From: Methylophaga thalassica
Lineage (GTDB): Bacteria > Pseudomonadota > Gammaproteobacteria > Nitrosococcales > Methylophagaceae
DNA: 64,000 nucleotides
NCBI RefSeq assembly: GCF_030159795.1
Contig: NZ_BSND01000003.1
Location: 124,001 to 188,000 of the forward strand
Direction of reading: 5' to 3'
Below the pieces are notes generated by a model. That model was not told the origin of the DNA. It was given only the letters and a program-made list of their open reading frames with translations, and made no database searches. A program made the translations under genes and the position numbers. Position 1 is the stretch's first letter. The number at the start of each line of letters is the position of its first letter. This document shows, piece by piece, positions 36,955 through 46,396 of the stretch.

Positions 36955-37721
36955 TTCATCAGACAGCTATTATTGATCCAACAGCGGTTATTGCTGATAA
37001 CGTCAAGATTGGTCCCTTTTCAGTCATTGGCCCAAAGGTCGAGATCGGTGAAGGCACTGAAATTGCATCGCACGTGGTGATTAATGGACCAACAAAAATT
37101 GGTAAAAATAACCGCATATTCCAGTTCGCCTCAATAGGTGAGGAACCTCAGGATAAAAAATTTCACGGTGAAGATACACTACTTGAAATTGGTGATAACA
37201 ACCTTATCCGCGAGTCAGTGACGATTAATCGGGGAACTGTTCAGGGTGGTGGAATAACCCGTCTAGGCAGTAATAACTGGATTATGGCGTATGTGCATAT
37301 CGCACATGATTGTATTATCGGTAATGATAATATTTTTGCTAACAATGCTTCTTTGGCGGGACATGTCATCATTGACGACTTCGTTATTTTGGGTGGCTTT
37401 ACGCTAATCAGCCAATTCAATTATATGGGATCACACTCTTTTAGTGCGATGGGCAGTGTTATTTCGAGAAATGTCCCACCATATATTCTTGTTTCTGGGC
37501 ATATGGCAAAACCTTTTGGTATTAATGTCGAAGGTCTGCGCAGACGTAATTTCAGCGATATTCAAATTAAAAATATTCGCCAAGCCTATAAAGTTTTATA
37601 CCGCTCAGGGCTAAAACTTGAAGAAGCAGAGCTGCGTATTGATGGCATAGAACAAGAATCAGATGAGATTTCTTTATTAGCGGATTTTCTCAAGAAGCAG
37701 GAAGGCGGCATAATCCGATAA
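36951..37721 (+). CDS. lpxA: UDP-N-acetylglucosamine acyltransferase
   Basis: First enzyme of lipid A synthesis. A 256-residue left-handed beta-helix with [20 protein letters not shown] and the catalytic histidine (His119) in AYVHIAHDC, then a C-terminal helical domain ([14 protein letters not shown]). The GTG start overlaps the fabZ stop by four bases. The usual next gene lpxB is not present; a terminator overlaps the stop codon and a convergent amt follows, so the cluster is cut here. Confidence 0.97.
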   Translation: MIHQTAIIDPTAVIADNVKIGPFSVIGPKVEIGEGTEIASHVVINGPTKIGKNNRIFQFASIGEEPQDKKFHGEDTLLEIGDNNLIRESVTINRGTVQGGGITRLGSNNWIMAYVHIAHDCIIGNDNIFANNASLAGHVIIDDFVILGGFTLISQFNYMGSHSFSAMGSVISRNVPPYILVSGHMAKPFGINVEGLRRRNFSDIQIKNIRQAYKVLYRSGLKLEEAELRIDGIEQESDEISLLADFLKKQEGGIIR

Positions 37722-37740
37722 TATCGGATTATGCGTTTTC
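37708..37740 (+). terminator. Intrinsic terminator after lpxA
   Basis: GCATAATCCGAT (37708-37719) pairs perfectly with ATCGGATTATGC (37723-37734) around AAT, followed by GTTTTC. The stem includes the lpxA stop codon. The T-tail is short. Confidence 0.7.
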
Positions 37741-37749
37741 CCGTTATAT

Positions 37750-38934
37750 CTAATCATTATTGGGTGTTGCTGTAATTTTGTGAATGCTTAAGTCCGCGCC
37801 TTCATACTCTTGTTCTTGAGATAATCTCAGTCCAAGCACGACTTTTAGTAAACCGTAAACTGCAAACCCGCCGACAAAAGCTATCAAAATGCCAAGTCCA
37901 GTGCCGATAAGCTGAGATATTAAGCTGACTCCGCCCATGCCGCCAAGCGCAACCTGACCGAATATACCCGCTGCGATACCACCCCAAACGCCACACAAGC
38001 CATGAAGTGGCCAGACACCTAATACATCGTCTATTTTCCATTTATTTTGTGTCAGGGTGAATGTAAAAACAAATAATGCCCCTGCAACCAGGCCTGTCAT
38101 GAGTGCGCCTAATGGATGCATAATGTCAGAACCGGCACAGACAGCGACAAGACCGGCTAATGGCCCATTGTGTACGAAGCCTGGATCATTTTTACCAACC
38201 AGGCAGGATGCTAGTATACCGCCCACCATTGCCATTAATGAATTGATAGCCACTAAACCACTTATACCGTCAATGGCTTGTGCTGACATAACATTAAAGC
38301 CAAACCAACCAACGGTCAAAATCCATGCACCGAGAGCTAGAAAAGGTATATTGGAAGGAGGGTGAGCAAAAATCTCTCCTTTCTTCCCGTAACGACCGTG
38401 CCGGGGACCTAAATGTAAAACAGCTGCTAGCGCAATCCAGCCACCCACAGCATGTACGACAATTGAACCTGCAAAGTCGTGAAAGCTGGCACCAAAGGAA
38501 GAATTTAACCAGTCCTGAATACCATAGGCACCGTTCCAGCTGATTCCTTCAAAAAAAGGATAAATAAAGCCGGCGATAAAAAAAGTAGCAATTAATTGAG
38601 GATAAAATTTTGATCTTTCTGCGATGCCTCCTGAAACAATGGCAGGTATAGCAGCAGCAAACGTCAGCAAGAAAAAGAATTTTACCAGGCCGTAGCCATA
38701 GTTTTCGTTGAGTGTGGGAGCAGCATCAAAAAAATGTAAATTGTAGGCGATGCCATAACCAATAAAGAAATAAGCGATTGTCGATATTGCAAAATCAACA
38801 ATAATTTTAACAAGCGCATTGACCTGATTCTTTTTGCGAACTGTTCCGACTTCGAGAAACGCAAAGCCGGCGTGCATGGCAAGCACCATTATGGCGCCTA
38901 GTAATATAAATAAAACATCATTTGCATTATGCAC
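37750..38934 (-). CDS. amt: Ammonium transporter
   Basis: An 11-helix inner-membrane ammonium channel of 394 residues. The twin-histidine pore pair is visible in VVHAVGGW and PLHGLCGVWGG, and family motifs include HAGFAFLEVGTVRKKN, FFEGISWNG, GWFGFNVMSA and LGVWPLHG. Translation starts with GTG 38934, preceded by GAGGGGATAA with good spacing. There is no glnK next to it, unlike the common glnK-amt pair. A sigma-54 promoter and an NtrC-like site lie upstream (separate entries), so expression probably rises under nitrogen limitation. Confidence 0.95.
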   Translation of the reverse strand: MHNANDVLFILLGAIMVLAMHAGFAFLEVGTVRKKNQVNALVKIIVDFAISTIAYFFIGYGIAYNLHFFDAAPTLNENYGYGLVKFFFLLTFAAAIPAIVSGGIAERSKFYPQLIATFFIAGFIYPFFEGISWNGAYGIQDWLNSSFGASFHDFAGSIVVHAVGGWIALAAVLHLGPRHGRYGKKGEIFAHPPSNIPFLALGAWILTVGWFGFNVMSAQAIDGISGLVAINSLMAMVGGILASCLVGKNDPGFVHNGPLAGLVAVCAGSDIMHPLGALMTGLVAGALFVFTFTLTQNKWKIDDVLGVWPLHGLCGVWGGIAAGIFGQVALGGMGGVSLISQLIGTGLGILIAFVGGFAVYGLLKVVLGLRLSQEQEYEGADLSIHKITATPNND

Positions 38935-38975
38935 TATCTTATCCCCTCGTTGGTTTAGATATAAAGCACCAAAAT

Positions 38976-38991
38976 AGCAAGACTCGCACCA
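38976..38991 (-). promoter_or_regulatory. Sigma-54 promoter of amt
   Basis: On the minus strand the sequence reads TGGTGCGAGTCTTGCT. It fits the -24/-12 consensus with GG and GC ten bases apart and the TTGC block intact. Transcription would start near 38965, about 30 bases before the GTG start. Confidence 0.75.
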
Positions 38992-39086
38992 AAAATAAAA
39001 GTTAAGTTAAATCAATTGTATACAGATAAATGTGTGCAATATTGGACTATGTGGTGATTTATTTTGGTGCGAACCCATTATGTTAA

Positions 39087-39101
39087 GCACTAAATTGGTG
39101 C
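39087..39101. promoter_or_regulatory. NtrC-type binding site upstream of amt
   Basis: GCACTAAATTGGTGC is a near-perfect match to the NtrC consensus, with palindromic GCAC and GGTGC arms. Its centre is about 130 bases upstream of the predicted sigma-54 start, the usual enhancer distance. A half-site TTGGTGC recurs at 39064-39070. Confidence 0.7.
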
Positions 39102-39142
39102 CATCAAAGAAGTATATGGTTAGTGTTCATTGAATTGTTGAT

Positions 39143-39170
39143 CCACAAGCTGCTGATAAAAACGTATAAT
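39143..39170 (+). promoter_or_regulatory. Sigma-70 promoter for yfgM-bamB-der
   Basis: A consensus TATAAT is at 39165-39170 with a weak TCCACA (39143-39148) 16 bases upstream. The gene's ribosome-binding site GAGGAGA follows about 30 bases later. Confidence 0.5.
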
Positions 39171-39214
39171 CAAGCGCTTTATATTGATGATAAAACTGAT
39201 GTTGAGGAGACCGC

Positions 39215-39856
39215 ATGGATATCTATGCATCTGATGAAGAAAAAGCAGAAGCAATAAAGCAGTGGTGGCGTGAAAATGGTCGCTCTGTATTTGTAGGCGT
39301 GGTGTTGGGGATCGCGTGTATTTTTGGTGTCCGTTATTGGATAAACTATCAACAGGTTCAGGACCAACAAGCCGCTTTAACTTATCAGCAGGCCATCGTT
39401 TCGGTAAGTAACCAAGACAGCGAAGCTGCGGAAATAAGTACTGAAAAGTTAATGCAGGATAATAAAAAGAGTGCATATTCAGTATTTGCGGCCTTACAAA
39501 TGGCTGAGAAAGCCAGTGAAGCGGGAGAGGTTGATAAAGCAAAAGATTACCTTTCATGGGTAATTGCTAATGCAGAGTTATCCGGACACAGAGCATTAGC
39601 AAAACTTAGACTGGCAAAGGTCGAATTCGATAACGGCCAGTTAGATGAAGCATTGAAGCAAGTGACATCTAACGATGCTGCAGCGTTTGATTCATTATTC
39701 GCTGAGTTGGAAGGCGACATCAAAACAGCACAAGGACAAGCCGGAGAAGCCCATGCCGCTTATCAAAAAGCATTAGTTGGCCTCAATTCAGGTGAGCCAA
39801 GACATACCTTAATTGAAATGAAATTAGATGACGTGGCAGCTGCACATGAAAGTTAA
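39215..39856 (+). CDS. yfgM: YfgM-like tetratricopeptide membrane protein
   Basis: A 213-residue inner-membrane protein, the ancillary SecYEG-associated chaperone-network protein of gammaproteobacteria. Residues 1-22 are cytoplasmic and acidic (DIYASDEEKAEAIKQWWREN), a single transmembrane helix spans about 24-43, and the periplasmic remainder is built of TPR-like helical repeats (AALTYQQAIVSV, KAKDYLSWVIANAEL, AHAAYQKALVGL). The context, directly before bamB and der, is the conserved one. ATG 39215 has the strong upstream site GAGGAGA. Confidence 0.9.
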   Translation: MDIYASDEEKAEAIKQWWRENGRSVFVGVVLGIACIFGVRYWINYQQVQDQQAALTYQQAIVSVSNQDSEAAEISTEKLMQDNKKSAYSVFAALQMAEKASEAGEVDKAKDYLSWVIANAELSGHRALAKLRLAKVEFDNGQLDEALKQVTSNDAAAFDSLFAELEGDIKTAQGQAGEAHAAYQKALVGLNSGEPRHTLIEMKLDDVAAAHES

Positions 39857-41021
39857 TTTGCGTTTACTGACGATAGGTTTATTACTAAGTATATTTTTAT
39901 CAGCATGTAGCACCGTGGGTGATTGGTTTGCTGATGAGTCCTATGAAGAACCACCAGAACCACTAACAGAGTTTACCAGCGAAATTAGCCCCAAGATTTT
40001 GTGGGATAAAAGTGTTGGTGACGGCGCCGGTGACAAGAAAGTGGAGCTGTCATCATGGTGGCAGAATAATAAAATCTTTGCCGTTGATCATGAAGGTGAG
40101 GTAACGGCATTAAATGCTGAAACGGGTCGTGAAATTTGGGATGCTGACCTTGATTTGAATGTGGTGACCGGAATTGGTGGCGGCATGAATATGGTCTACG
40201 TTGGTTCAGACAAGGGTGTGGTAGTTGCTCTGAACGAGGCCGATGGCAAAGAGTTATGGCGTACCCAATTGACCAGTGAAGTCTTAGCGCCAGTGACATC
40301 TGCAAATGATGTTGTTGTCAGCCGGACATCCGATGGACGGGTCAGCGGTATTTCAGCTCAAGATGGCAAAGTACTCTGGTCATACCAACGTGCTGTACCG
40401 TTGTTAAGTTTGCGTGGTGCTGGCCGACCCGTTATTACTGGTAATGAAGTTATTGCTGGTTATGACAATGGTAAGTTGGTGGCATTATCGTTAAATGACG
40501 GTAAAGTTTTGTGGGAAAATAGTATCGCTATCCCACGTGGGCGTACTGAGTTGGAACGTTTGGTTGATATCGATGCTGATCCTGTTGTGATAGACGATAC
40601 GGTTTATGTAGTGACTTATCAAGGACAGCTTGCTGCCGTTGATATTAATTCTGGCCGTGTCTTATGGTCACGTGATATGTCTTCACAAATAGGGCTAGAC
40701 GCCGCTTACCATGATGCAGTTTATGTGACCGATGATGAAGGCTATGTCTGGGCTGTGCAGGATGGTAGTGGTGACGCATTATGGCGTCAGACAAGATTAT
40801 TACGTCGCCAAGCCACAGCGCCCGCGATTGCTGGTAACTATATTGTTGTTGGCGATTTTGAAGGATATATCCACTGGATCGCCCGCGACGATGGACGTTT
40901 TGTTTCACGTCAACAAGTGAGTGACGGACCAATCTACTGTAAACCATTAGTTATTAATGGTGTTGTTTATATTACTGCCGCTGATGGCAGTATTACCGCT
41001 CTGAGAGTACCCGAAAATTGA
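39846..41021 (+). CDS. bamB: Outer membrane assembly lipoprotein BamB
   Basis: The beta-propeller lipoprotein of the BAM complex. Starting at ATG 39846 gives a lipoprotein signal peptide with lipobox LSAC (Cys21). The mature protein has repeated PQQ-like blades such as EVTALNAETGREIWDADLD, VVALNEADGKELW, VSGISAQDGKVLWS and LAAVDINSGRVLWS. ATG 39828 in frame would add six residues upstream. It overlaps yfgM by 11 bases and der by four. 391 residues, normal. Confidence 0.95.
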   Translation: MKVNLRLLTIGLLLSIFLSACSTVGDWFADESYEEPPEPLTEFTSEISPKILWDKSVGDGAGDKKVELSSWWQNNKIFAVDHEGEVTALNAETGREIWDADLDLNVVTGIGGGMNMVYVGSDKGVVVALNEADGKELWRTQLTSEVLAPVTSANDVVVSRTSDGRVSGISAQDGKVLWSYQRAVPLLSLRGAGRPVITGNEVIAGYDNGKLVALSLNDGKVLWENSIAIPRGRTELERLVDIDADPVVIDDTVYVVTYQGQLAAVDINSGRVLWSRDMSSQIGLDAAYHDAVYVTDDEGYVWAVQDGSGDALWRQTRLLRRQATAPAIAGNYIVVGDFEGYIHWIARDDGRFVSRQQVSDGPIYCKPLVINGVVYITAADGSITALRVPEN

Positions 41022-42424
41022 AACCTGTAATCGCGCTGGTTGGCCGCCCTAATGTTGGCAAGTCAACAATATTTAATCGGCTAACACGAAGTCGTGATGC
41101 ACTAGTCGCTGATTATGCCGGTCTGACCCGTGATCGTATTTATGGCAAGGTGAAAGAACCCGGCTTTGATTTTATATTAATCGATACCGGTGGACTCACC
41201 GATCAGACTGACAATATGTCAGATTTGATGCGCAAGCAAGCTAAGCTAGCGATTGATGAAGCGGATCTTATTTTGTTTATTGTTGATGGTCGAGCAGGCC
41301 TGATGCCAACAGATTCAGATGTGGCCCAACAACTACGCAATGATGGAAAACCTGTTTGTCTTGTTATTAACAAAACAGAGGGTGAACGTCGTGAAATTAT
41401 ATCTGCCGAATTTTATGCATTAGGTTTGGGTGAGCCACAAGTCATTTCTGCGACTCAAGGCAGAGGGATTGATAGTTTATTAGCTGAAATTAAACAACGC
41501 ATTCCGGCGGTTGAGAAAATTGAAGCAGATGAAGCCGAAGTCTTTGATGAAAATGAAATCCGGCTGGCTGTCTTGGGAAGGCCTAATGTTGGTAAATCAA
41601 CATTAATTAACCGATTACTTGGTGAAGAGCGTGTAGTGGCCTTTGATGAACCAGGAACTACACGCGATAGTATTCACATTCCTTTTGAGAAAGACGGTGT
41701 TAATTACACATTAATTGACACGGCAGGTGTCAGACGTCGGTCGAAAGTCTCTGAAAAACTTGAGAAGTTTAGTGTTTTAAAAACGTTGCAGGCCCTGGAA
41801 GATGCGAATGTTGTGATGTTGGTGCTTGATGCTCATGAAGGTATTGTTGAGCAGGACCTGCATCTGGCCGGACTGATAGTTGAAAGTGGACGTGCCGTTG
41901 TCATTGCTGTGAATAAATGGGATGGTCTGGAAAAAAGTGAACGAGAGTGGGTTACTACCAATATCGAACGACGTTTACCTTTCCTGAATTTTGCCAAGAC
42001 ACACTTTATTTCGGCACTGCATGGTAGTGGGGTCGGTTTGTTATTTAAATCAGTCAGACAAGCATTCCAATCTGCCATGACTAAAGTACCAACGTCACGA
42101 TTAACACGTGTGCTGGAAGATGCGATTGCTGATCATCCGCCACCGTTAGTTAGAGGTCGTCGTATTAAGTTTCGTTATGCCCATCTGGGAGGGAAAAATC
42201 CACCCAGAATTATTATTCACGGTAATCAGACGGAGTCTACCCCGAACAGTTATAAGCGTTATCTGGAGAATACATTCAGAGAGGCGCTGAAATTACAGGG
42301 AACACCGGTGATGATTGAGTTTAAAACCAGTGATAACCCATATCGTGATAAAGCAATAAAAAGTGCTAGTCAGAATACGCCACAAAAAAAACAGCGCCCA
42401 CCAAGAAAGAGTCGTAAAAGTTAG
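41018..42424 (+). CDS. der: GTPase Der
   Basis: A ribosome-assembly GTPase with two consecutive G domains. The first P-loop GRPNVGKST is at residues 8-16, the second at 187-195; each is followed by its DTGG/DTAG and NKxx elements (NKTE in the first, NKWD in the second). The C-terminal KH-like domain (IKFRYAHLGGKNPPRIIIHGNQ) ends in a basic tail rich in Lys and Arg. The TTG start overlaps the bamB stop (TTGA). 468 residues, normal. It converges on the next gene with only three bases between stops. Confidence 0.97.
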   Translation: MKPVIALVGRPNVGKSTIFNRLTRSRDALVADYAGLTRDRIYGKVKEPGFDFILIDTGGLTDQTDNMSDLMRKQAKLAIDEADLILFIVDGRAGLMPTDSDVAQQLRNDGKPVCLVINKTEGERREIISAEFYALGLGEPQVISATQGRGIDSLLAEIKQRIPAVEKIEADEAEVFDENEIRLAVLGRPNVGKSTLINRLLGEERVVAFDEPGTTRDSIHIPFEKDGVNYTLIDTAGVRRRSKVSEKLEKFSVLKTLQALEDANVVMLVLDAHEGIVEQDLHLAGLIVESGRAVVIAVNKWDGLEKSEREWVTTNIERRLPFLNFAKTHFISALHGSGVGLLFKSVRQAFQSAMTKVPTSRLTRVLEDAIADHPPPLVRGRRIKFRYAHLGGKNPPRIIIHGNQTESTPNSYKRYLENTFREALKLQGTPVMIEFKTSDNPYRDKAIKSASQNTPQKKQRPPRKSRKS

Positions 42425-42427
42425 TGA

Positions 42428-42766
42428 TTAGAGAAGGCCGGGATCATCACTCATCAGGTTTTCAAGGCTATTGAGTTGATCCCTGACTTTTTCACGGTTG
42501 GCTAATTTTTCTCTTGCCGCTATCGGTAAATCTGTAAATAAAATAACTTGTTTATCTATTAGGGTGTTGATCAAATCTTCCAATACCCTGATCAATGATA
42601 AGTCCGATGCACTTAGCGCAGAAAGGCTATCTTCTTTTTTTTCCGATTGTATTAAATAATCGACTAATTCAGCAGAGTTTATTGACAATTTTTCTGTAGC
42701 CTCATCCTGAGGCCTGTCATAGACAGCAGTGATTTTTCCTGACTCGTCTCTTTTCACATAAACCAT
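42428..42766 (-). CDS. Small conserved protein of unknown function
   Basis: A 112-residue acidic protein. It begins MVYVKRDESGKITAVYDRP and has SASDLSLIRVLEDLINTLIDKQ, then VILFTDLPIAAREKL. I recall this pattern from short gammaproteobacterial proteins often mislabelled tryptophan synthase beta-like. There are no catalytic motifs or membrane segments; the middle is probably helical. ATG 42766 matches the family N-terminus, so the longer frame from 42790 is not used. It is convergent with der and divergent from the type I secretion operon; its role is unknown. Confidence 0.75.
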   Translation of the reverse strand: MVYVKRDESGKITAVYDRPQDEATEKLSINSAELVDYLIQSEKKEDSLSALSASDLSLIRVLEDLINTLIDKQVILFTDLPIAAREKLANREKVRDQLNSLENLMSDDPGLL

Positions 42767-42881
42767 TATATTAGTACCCCATAAACCCATGCCTGTAGCA
42801 CATTACGATAAGCAGTGCTTTACAGTAAACTAAAAAACTGTGAAACTCATCAAGTTTTATTAATAACTACAAGTAATAAAG

Positions 42882-45062
42882 ATGCGTACGGAGCCTGTCA
42901 TCAATACGAGTAAAAATGAGCAATGGGATGCTCAGGATAGCTACCGTACGCATGATGATCCATTATTGTCCTGTTTGACACTGCTGGCTAAAATTTTGAA
43001 TAAGCCGCATAGTCCAGAATCTCTGGTTGCTGGTCTTCCATTAGTTAATAATAAACTCTCACCATCCCTGTTTAGTCGTGCCGCTAATCGCGCTGGTTTA
43101 TCTTCACGTATTGTGAAGAGAAAGTTAACGAAAATTCCGAATCTTGTTCTGCCCGCTGTTTTATTACTCAATGATGCCAATGCTTGTATTGTTCTGGAAT
43201 TGAGTAACAACAAGGCCCGAGTCATTTTCCCGGAAACAGGGGAAGGGGAAGCAGAAATTCCATTAGAGGAGCTAAATGCTCAGTACTCTGGATACAGTAT
43301 TTTTATCAAACCCGTTCACCAATTTGATAAGCGTACGGAGTTTTCAGCTATACCAAGGGCGAACCATTGGTTCTGGGGGACGATTCTGCGTTTTTGGCCA
43401 ATTTATGGTCAGGTTTTTATCGCATCTATATTAGTAAACAGTTTTGCACTAGCTTCACCGTTATTTGTGATGAATGTGTATGACCGGGTGGTGCCAAATA
43501 ATGCCACCGAAACACTCTGGGTACTGGCTATCGGTGTCGCAACAGTATTTGTCTTTGAATTACTTTTACGAACGTTGCGCGCTTATTTTATTGATATTGC
43601 CAGTAAAAAAGCGGATGTCATACTGTCTGCCACTATTTTTGAGAAGGTCATGGCAGTGAAAATGTCTGCCCGGTCCAACTCAGTAGGCTCATTTGCTAAT
43701 AGCATGCAGGAGTTTGAGTCTTTCAGAGAGTTTTTTACCTCGGCTACCTTAACTACGTTAGTGGATTTGCCCTTTTCGTTATTATTTATAACTGTTATCT
43801 GGTTAGTGGCTGGTCCTGTTGCTTTCATTCCACTGGCCGTGATTCCACTGACAATACTAGTCAGTCTGATTATTCAGTTTCCTTTATCAAAAACCATTCA
43901 ACATTTATTCAGGCATTCAGGCCAAAGAAGTTCTACTTTGATTGAGACTTTAACTGGCTTAGAAACGATCAAAAGCATTGGCGCCGAGACGCCAATACAG
44001 CGGAAATGGGAACAGACAATCGGTTTTATGACGAAATACAGTCAACGCGCCCGAATTTTATCTGCTACCGCGATTAATTTTTCCTCTTTCCTTCAGCAAA
44101 TGGCATCCATTACCGTTGTTGTTTTTGGTGTCTATCTGATTACTGAAAATGAAATTACGATGGGCGCCTTAATTGCCAGTACTATTTTAACCGGACGAGC
44201 ATTAGCGCCCATGGCAGCACTGGCCGGGCTGCTAACACGTTACCACCAGTCCAAAGCGGCATTAAGCTCATTGAACAGCCTTATGGCCTTACCTGTCGAG
44301 AGACCCTCAGGACGAGAGTTTCTGCATCGTCCCGAATTTAAAGGCGGGATCGAGTTTAAAAAAGTCAGTTTCCGATATCCAGAGCAGCCTATAGATGCCT
44401 TAACTGACGTGTCTTTTAAAATTAATGCTGGTGAAAAAGTGGCTTTTATCGGCCGTATTGGCTCTGGCAAAAGTACCATAGAAAAACTCATGCTTGGCTT
44501 GTATGAGCCAGAAGAAGGTTCTATTTTGCTCGATGGGACCGATATTCGACAGGTTGATCCTGTCGATTTAAGAAAGAATGTTGGTTATGCACCTCAAGAC
44601 GTTGTGCTGTTTTATGGCAGTATTCGTGAAAACATCACCATGGTGGCACCATTCGCTGAAGATCATGAAGTACTCAAAGCGGCCGACATAGCAGGCGTCA
44701 CTGAATTTGTTAATCGCCATCCTTCAGGTTTTGATATGCCAGTAGGTGAGCGTGGTGAAGGTTTGTCGGGCGGACAACGTCAAAGTGTGGCCGTTGCCAG
44801 AGCGTTATTGTTAGACTCTCCTGTCATCATGCTGGATGAACCCACCAATGCCATGGATAACAGTACTGAAGAACGTTTCAAAGCAAAACTGGCTGAAAAT
44901 ATTGAGAATAAAACTTTATTGCTAGTCACGCATAAAGCCTCTTTATTAAGCTTGGTGGATAGAGTGATTGTGATGGACCAGGGTCACATTGTGGCCGATG
45001 GGCCAAGAGAACAAATTCTGACAGCACTTAAAAATGGCCATATAAAAGTGAACAAGGGCTAA
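42882..45062 (+). CDS. Type I secretion permease/ATPase, LapB-like
   Basis: An inner-membrane ABC exporter of 726 residues. Residues about 25-150 are a C39-peptidase-like domain without the catalytic Cys, the substrate-docking form found in adhesin and RTX exporters. Six transmembrane helices at about 165-440 form the permease. The ATPase domain has Walker A GRIGSGKST (524-532), signature LSGGQRQ (about 628-634) and Walker B VIMLDEP (about 648-654). The following genes encode its membrane-fusion and outer-membrane partners. The overall type matches LapB, which exports large biofilm adhesins; no such substrate gene, LapG or LapD is in the window. Confidence 0.92.
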   Translation: MRTEPVINTSKNEQWDAQDSYRTHDDPLLSCLTLLAKILNKPHSPESLVAGLPLVNNKLSPSLFSRAANRAGLSSRIVKRKLTKIPNLVLPAVLLLNDANACIVLELSNNKARVIFPETGEGEAEIPLEELNAQYSGYSIFIKPVHQFDKRTEFSAIPRANHWFWGTILRFWPIYGQVFIASILVNSFALASPLFVMNVYDRVVPNNATETLWVLAIGVATVFVFELLLRTLRAYFIDIASKKADVILSATIFEKVMAVKMSARSNSVGSFANSMQEFESFREFFTSATLTTLVDLPFSLLFITVIWLVAGPVAFIPLAVIPLTILVSLIIQFPLSKTIQHLFRHSGQRSSTLIETLTGLETIKSIGAETPIQRKWEQTIGFMTKYSQRARILSATAINFSSFLQQMASITVVVFGVYLITENEITMGALIASTILTGRALAPMAALAGLLTRYHQSKAALSSLNSLMALPVERPSGREFLHRPEFKGGIEFKKVSFRYPEQPIDALTDVSFKINAGEKVAFIGRIGSGKSTIEKLMLGLYEPEEGSILLDGTDIRQVDPVDLRKNVGYAPQDVVLFYGSIRENITMVAPFAEDHEVLKAADIAGVTEFVNRHPSGFDMPVGERGEGLSGGQRQSVAVARALLLDSPVIMLDEPTNAMDNSTEERFKAKLAENIENKTLLLVTHKASLLSLVDRVIVMDQGHIVADGPREQILTALKNGHIKVNKG

Positions 45063-45064
45063 AT

Positions 45065-46396
45065 ATGGCATGGTTTAACAAAACGAATTCAGACGATCTT
45101 GAGTTTATGTCAGAAGTCAGTGCCGCTTCGCTGGAAAGCTCGCCCCGACTTGGTCATTCATTGTTACTGCTAATTACCTTATTTTTTATTTGTGCCTTTT
45201 GGTGGGCCAGTGTGACCGAGTTGGATGAAGTGACACGCGGGCAGGGTAAGGTGATTCCCTCAAGTAAAGTGCAAGTTATTCAAAATCTGGAGGGGGGGAT
45301 TCTCTCTGAGGTTTTGGTTAATGAGGGTGACTTAGTTGACAAAGGCGATGTGCTGCTTCGAATTGATGACACACGTTTTTCATCTTCTTTCCGCGAGACA
45401 CAACTGAAATATTGGGAATTGTTGGCTCGCAAAGCACGTTTAACAGCTGAGGTTGAGGGTAAACCATTGGAATTACCTGAGGAAATCATTAAGCAACAGC
45501 CCTCATTGGCAGCCAGTGAACGTTCCTTATATCAATCCAGGCAGCTAGAGTTACAGAGCAGTATCAATGTGCTTGAGCAGCAAGTAAAACAGCGTGAACA
45601 AGAGTTACTGGAGAATCAGGCTAAACTGAATAAACTGAGCACAAGTTATGATTTAAGTCGTCAAGAGCTGGAAATGTCTGAACCCTTAGTTTCAGTGGGT
45701 GTGATATCTGAAGTTGAATTATTAAGACTTAAACGTGCAACCAATGATTTACGTGGAGAAATGGAAACTACACGATTAGCCATTCCCCGAATTCGCTCGA
45801 CACTCAATGAAGCGAAACAAAAAATTAAAGATACAACGTTGCGTTTTAAATCTGATGCTGCCTCACAACTGAGCGAGGTACAGTCAGAGTTAGCCATTAC
45901 TAAAGAAACAACCACTTCTCAAGAAGATAGAGTGAGGCGTACATTAGTACGCTCGCCCGTTAAAGGTAAAATAAAACAGCTAAAAATAAATACGGTAGGT
46001 GGCGTTATTCAACCTGGGATGGATTTAGTTGAAATTGTTCCTGTTGAAGATAATCTGTTAATTGAGGCAAATATTCGGCCGTCTGATATTGCGTTTTTGA
46101 GTCCTGGACAACAAGCGATGGTGAAATTAACCGCTTACGATTTTTCCATTTATGGTGGACTTCCTGCTACATTAGAACGAATAAGTGCTGATACAATTAC
46201 AAATGATGAGGGAGAGAGTTTTTATCTTATCTACTTAAGAACAGATAAAAACTATATTGATAGTAGTAAAGGTCCATTAGAGATTATTCCAGGTATGACT
46301 GTAACGGTTGATATTTTGACTGGCAAAAAAACGGTGCTGGATTATTTATTCAAACCGATACTCAAAGCTAAAAATGAGGCGATGAGAGAACGTTGA
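45065..46396 (+). CDS. HlyD-family membrane fusion protein, LapC-like
   Basis: A 443-residue periplasmic adaptor linking the exporter to TolC. It has a short cytoplasmic N-terminus, one transmembrane helix at about 31-50 (LLLLITLFFICAFWWASV), then the biotinyl-lipoyl half VIQNLEGGILSEVLVNEGD. A long coiled coil (about 150-300) is rich in Gln, Glu and Leu. The second lipoyl half and beta-barrel carry RTLVRSPVKGKIKQLKI and VDILTGKKTVLDYLFKPI at the end, the typical HlyD tail. It starts two bases after the exporter gene and overlaps the regulator gene by four bases. Confidence 0.93.
   Translation: MAWFNKTNSDDLEFMSEVSAASLESSPRLGHSLLLLITLFFICAFWWASVTELDEVTRGQGKVIPSSKVQVIQNLEGGILSEVLVNEGDLVDKGDVLLRIDDTRFSSSFRETQLKYWELLARKARLTAEVEGKPLELPEEIIKQQPSLAASERSLYQSRQLELQSSINVLEQQVKQREQELLENQAKLNKLSTSYDLSRQELEMSEPLVSVGVISEVELLRLKRATNDLRGEMETTRLAIPRIRSTLNEAKQKIKDTTLRFKSDAASQLSEVQSELAITKETTTSQEDRVRRTLVRSPVKGKIKQLKINTVGGVIQPGMDLVEIVPVEDNLLIEANIRPSDIAFLSPGQQAMVKLTAYDFSIYGGLPATLERISADTITNDEGESFYLIYLRTDKNYIDSSKGPLEIIPGMTVTVDILTGKKTVLDYLFKPILKAKNEAMRER

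Noticed and set aside
39120-39557. 145-codon minus-strand frame across yfgM
   Set aside because: Overlaps the yfgM promoter and coding region and lacks recognisable features.
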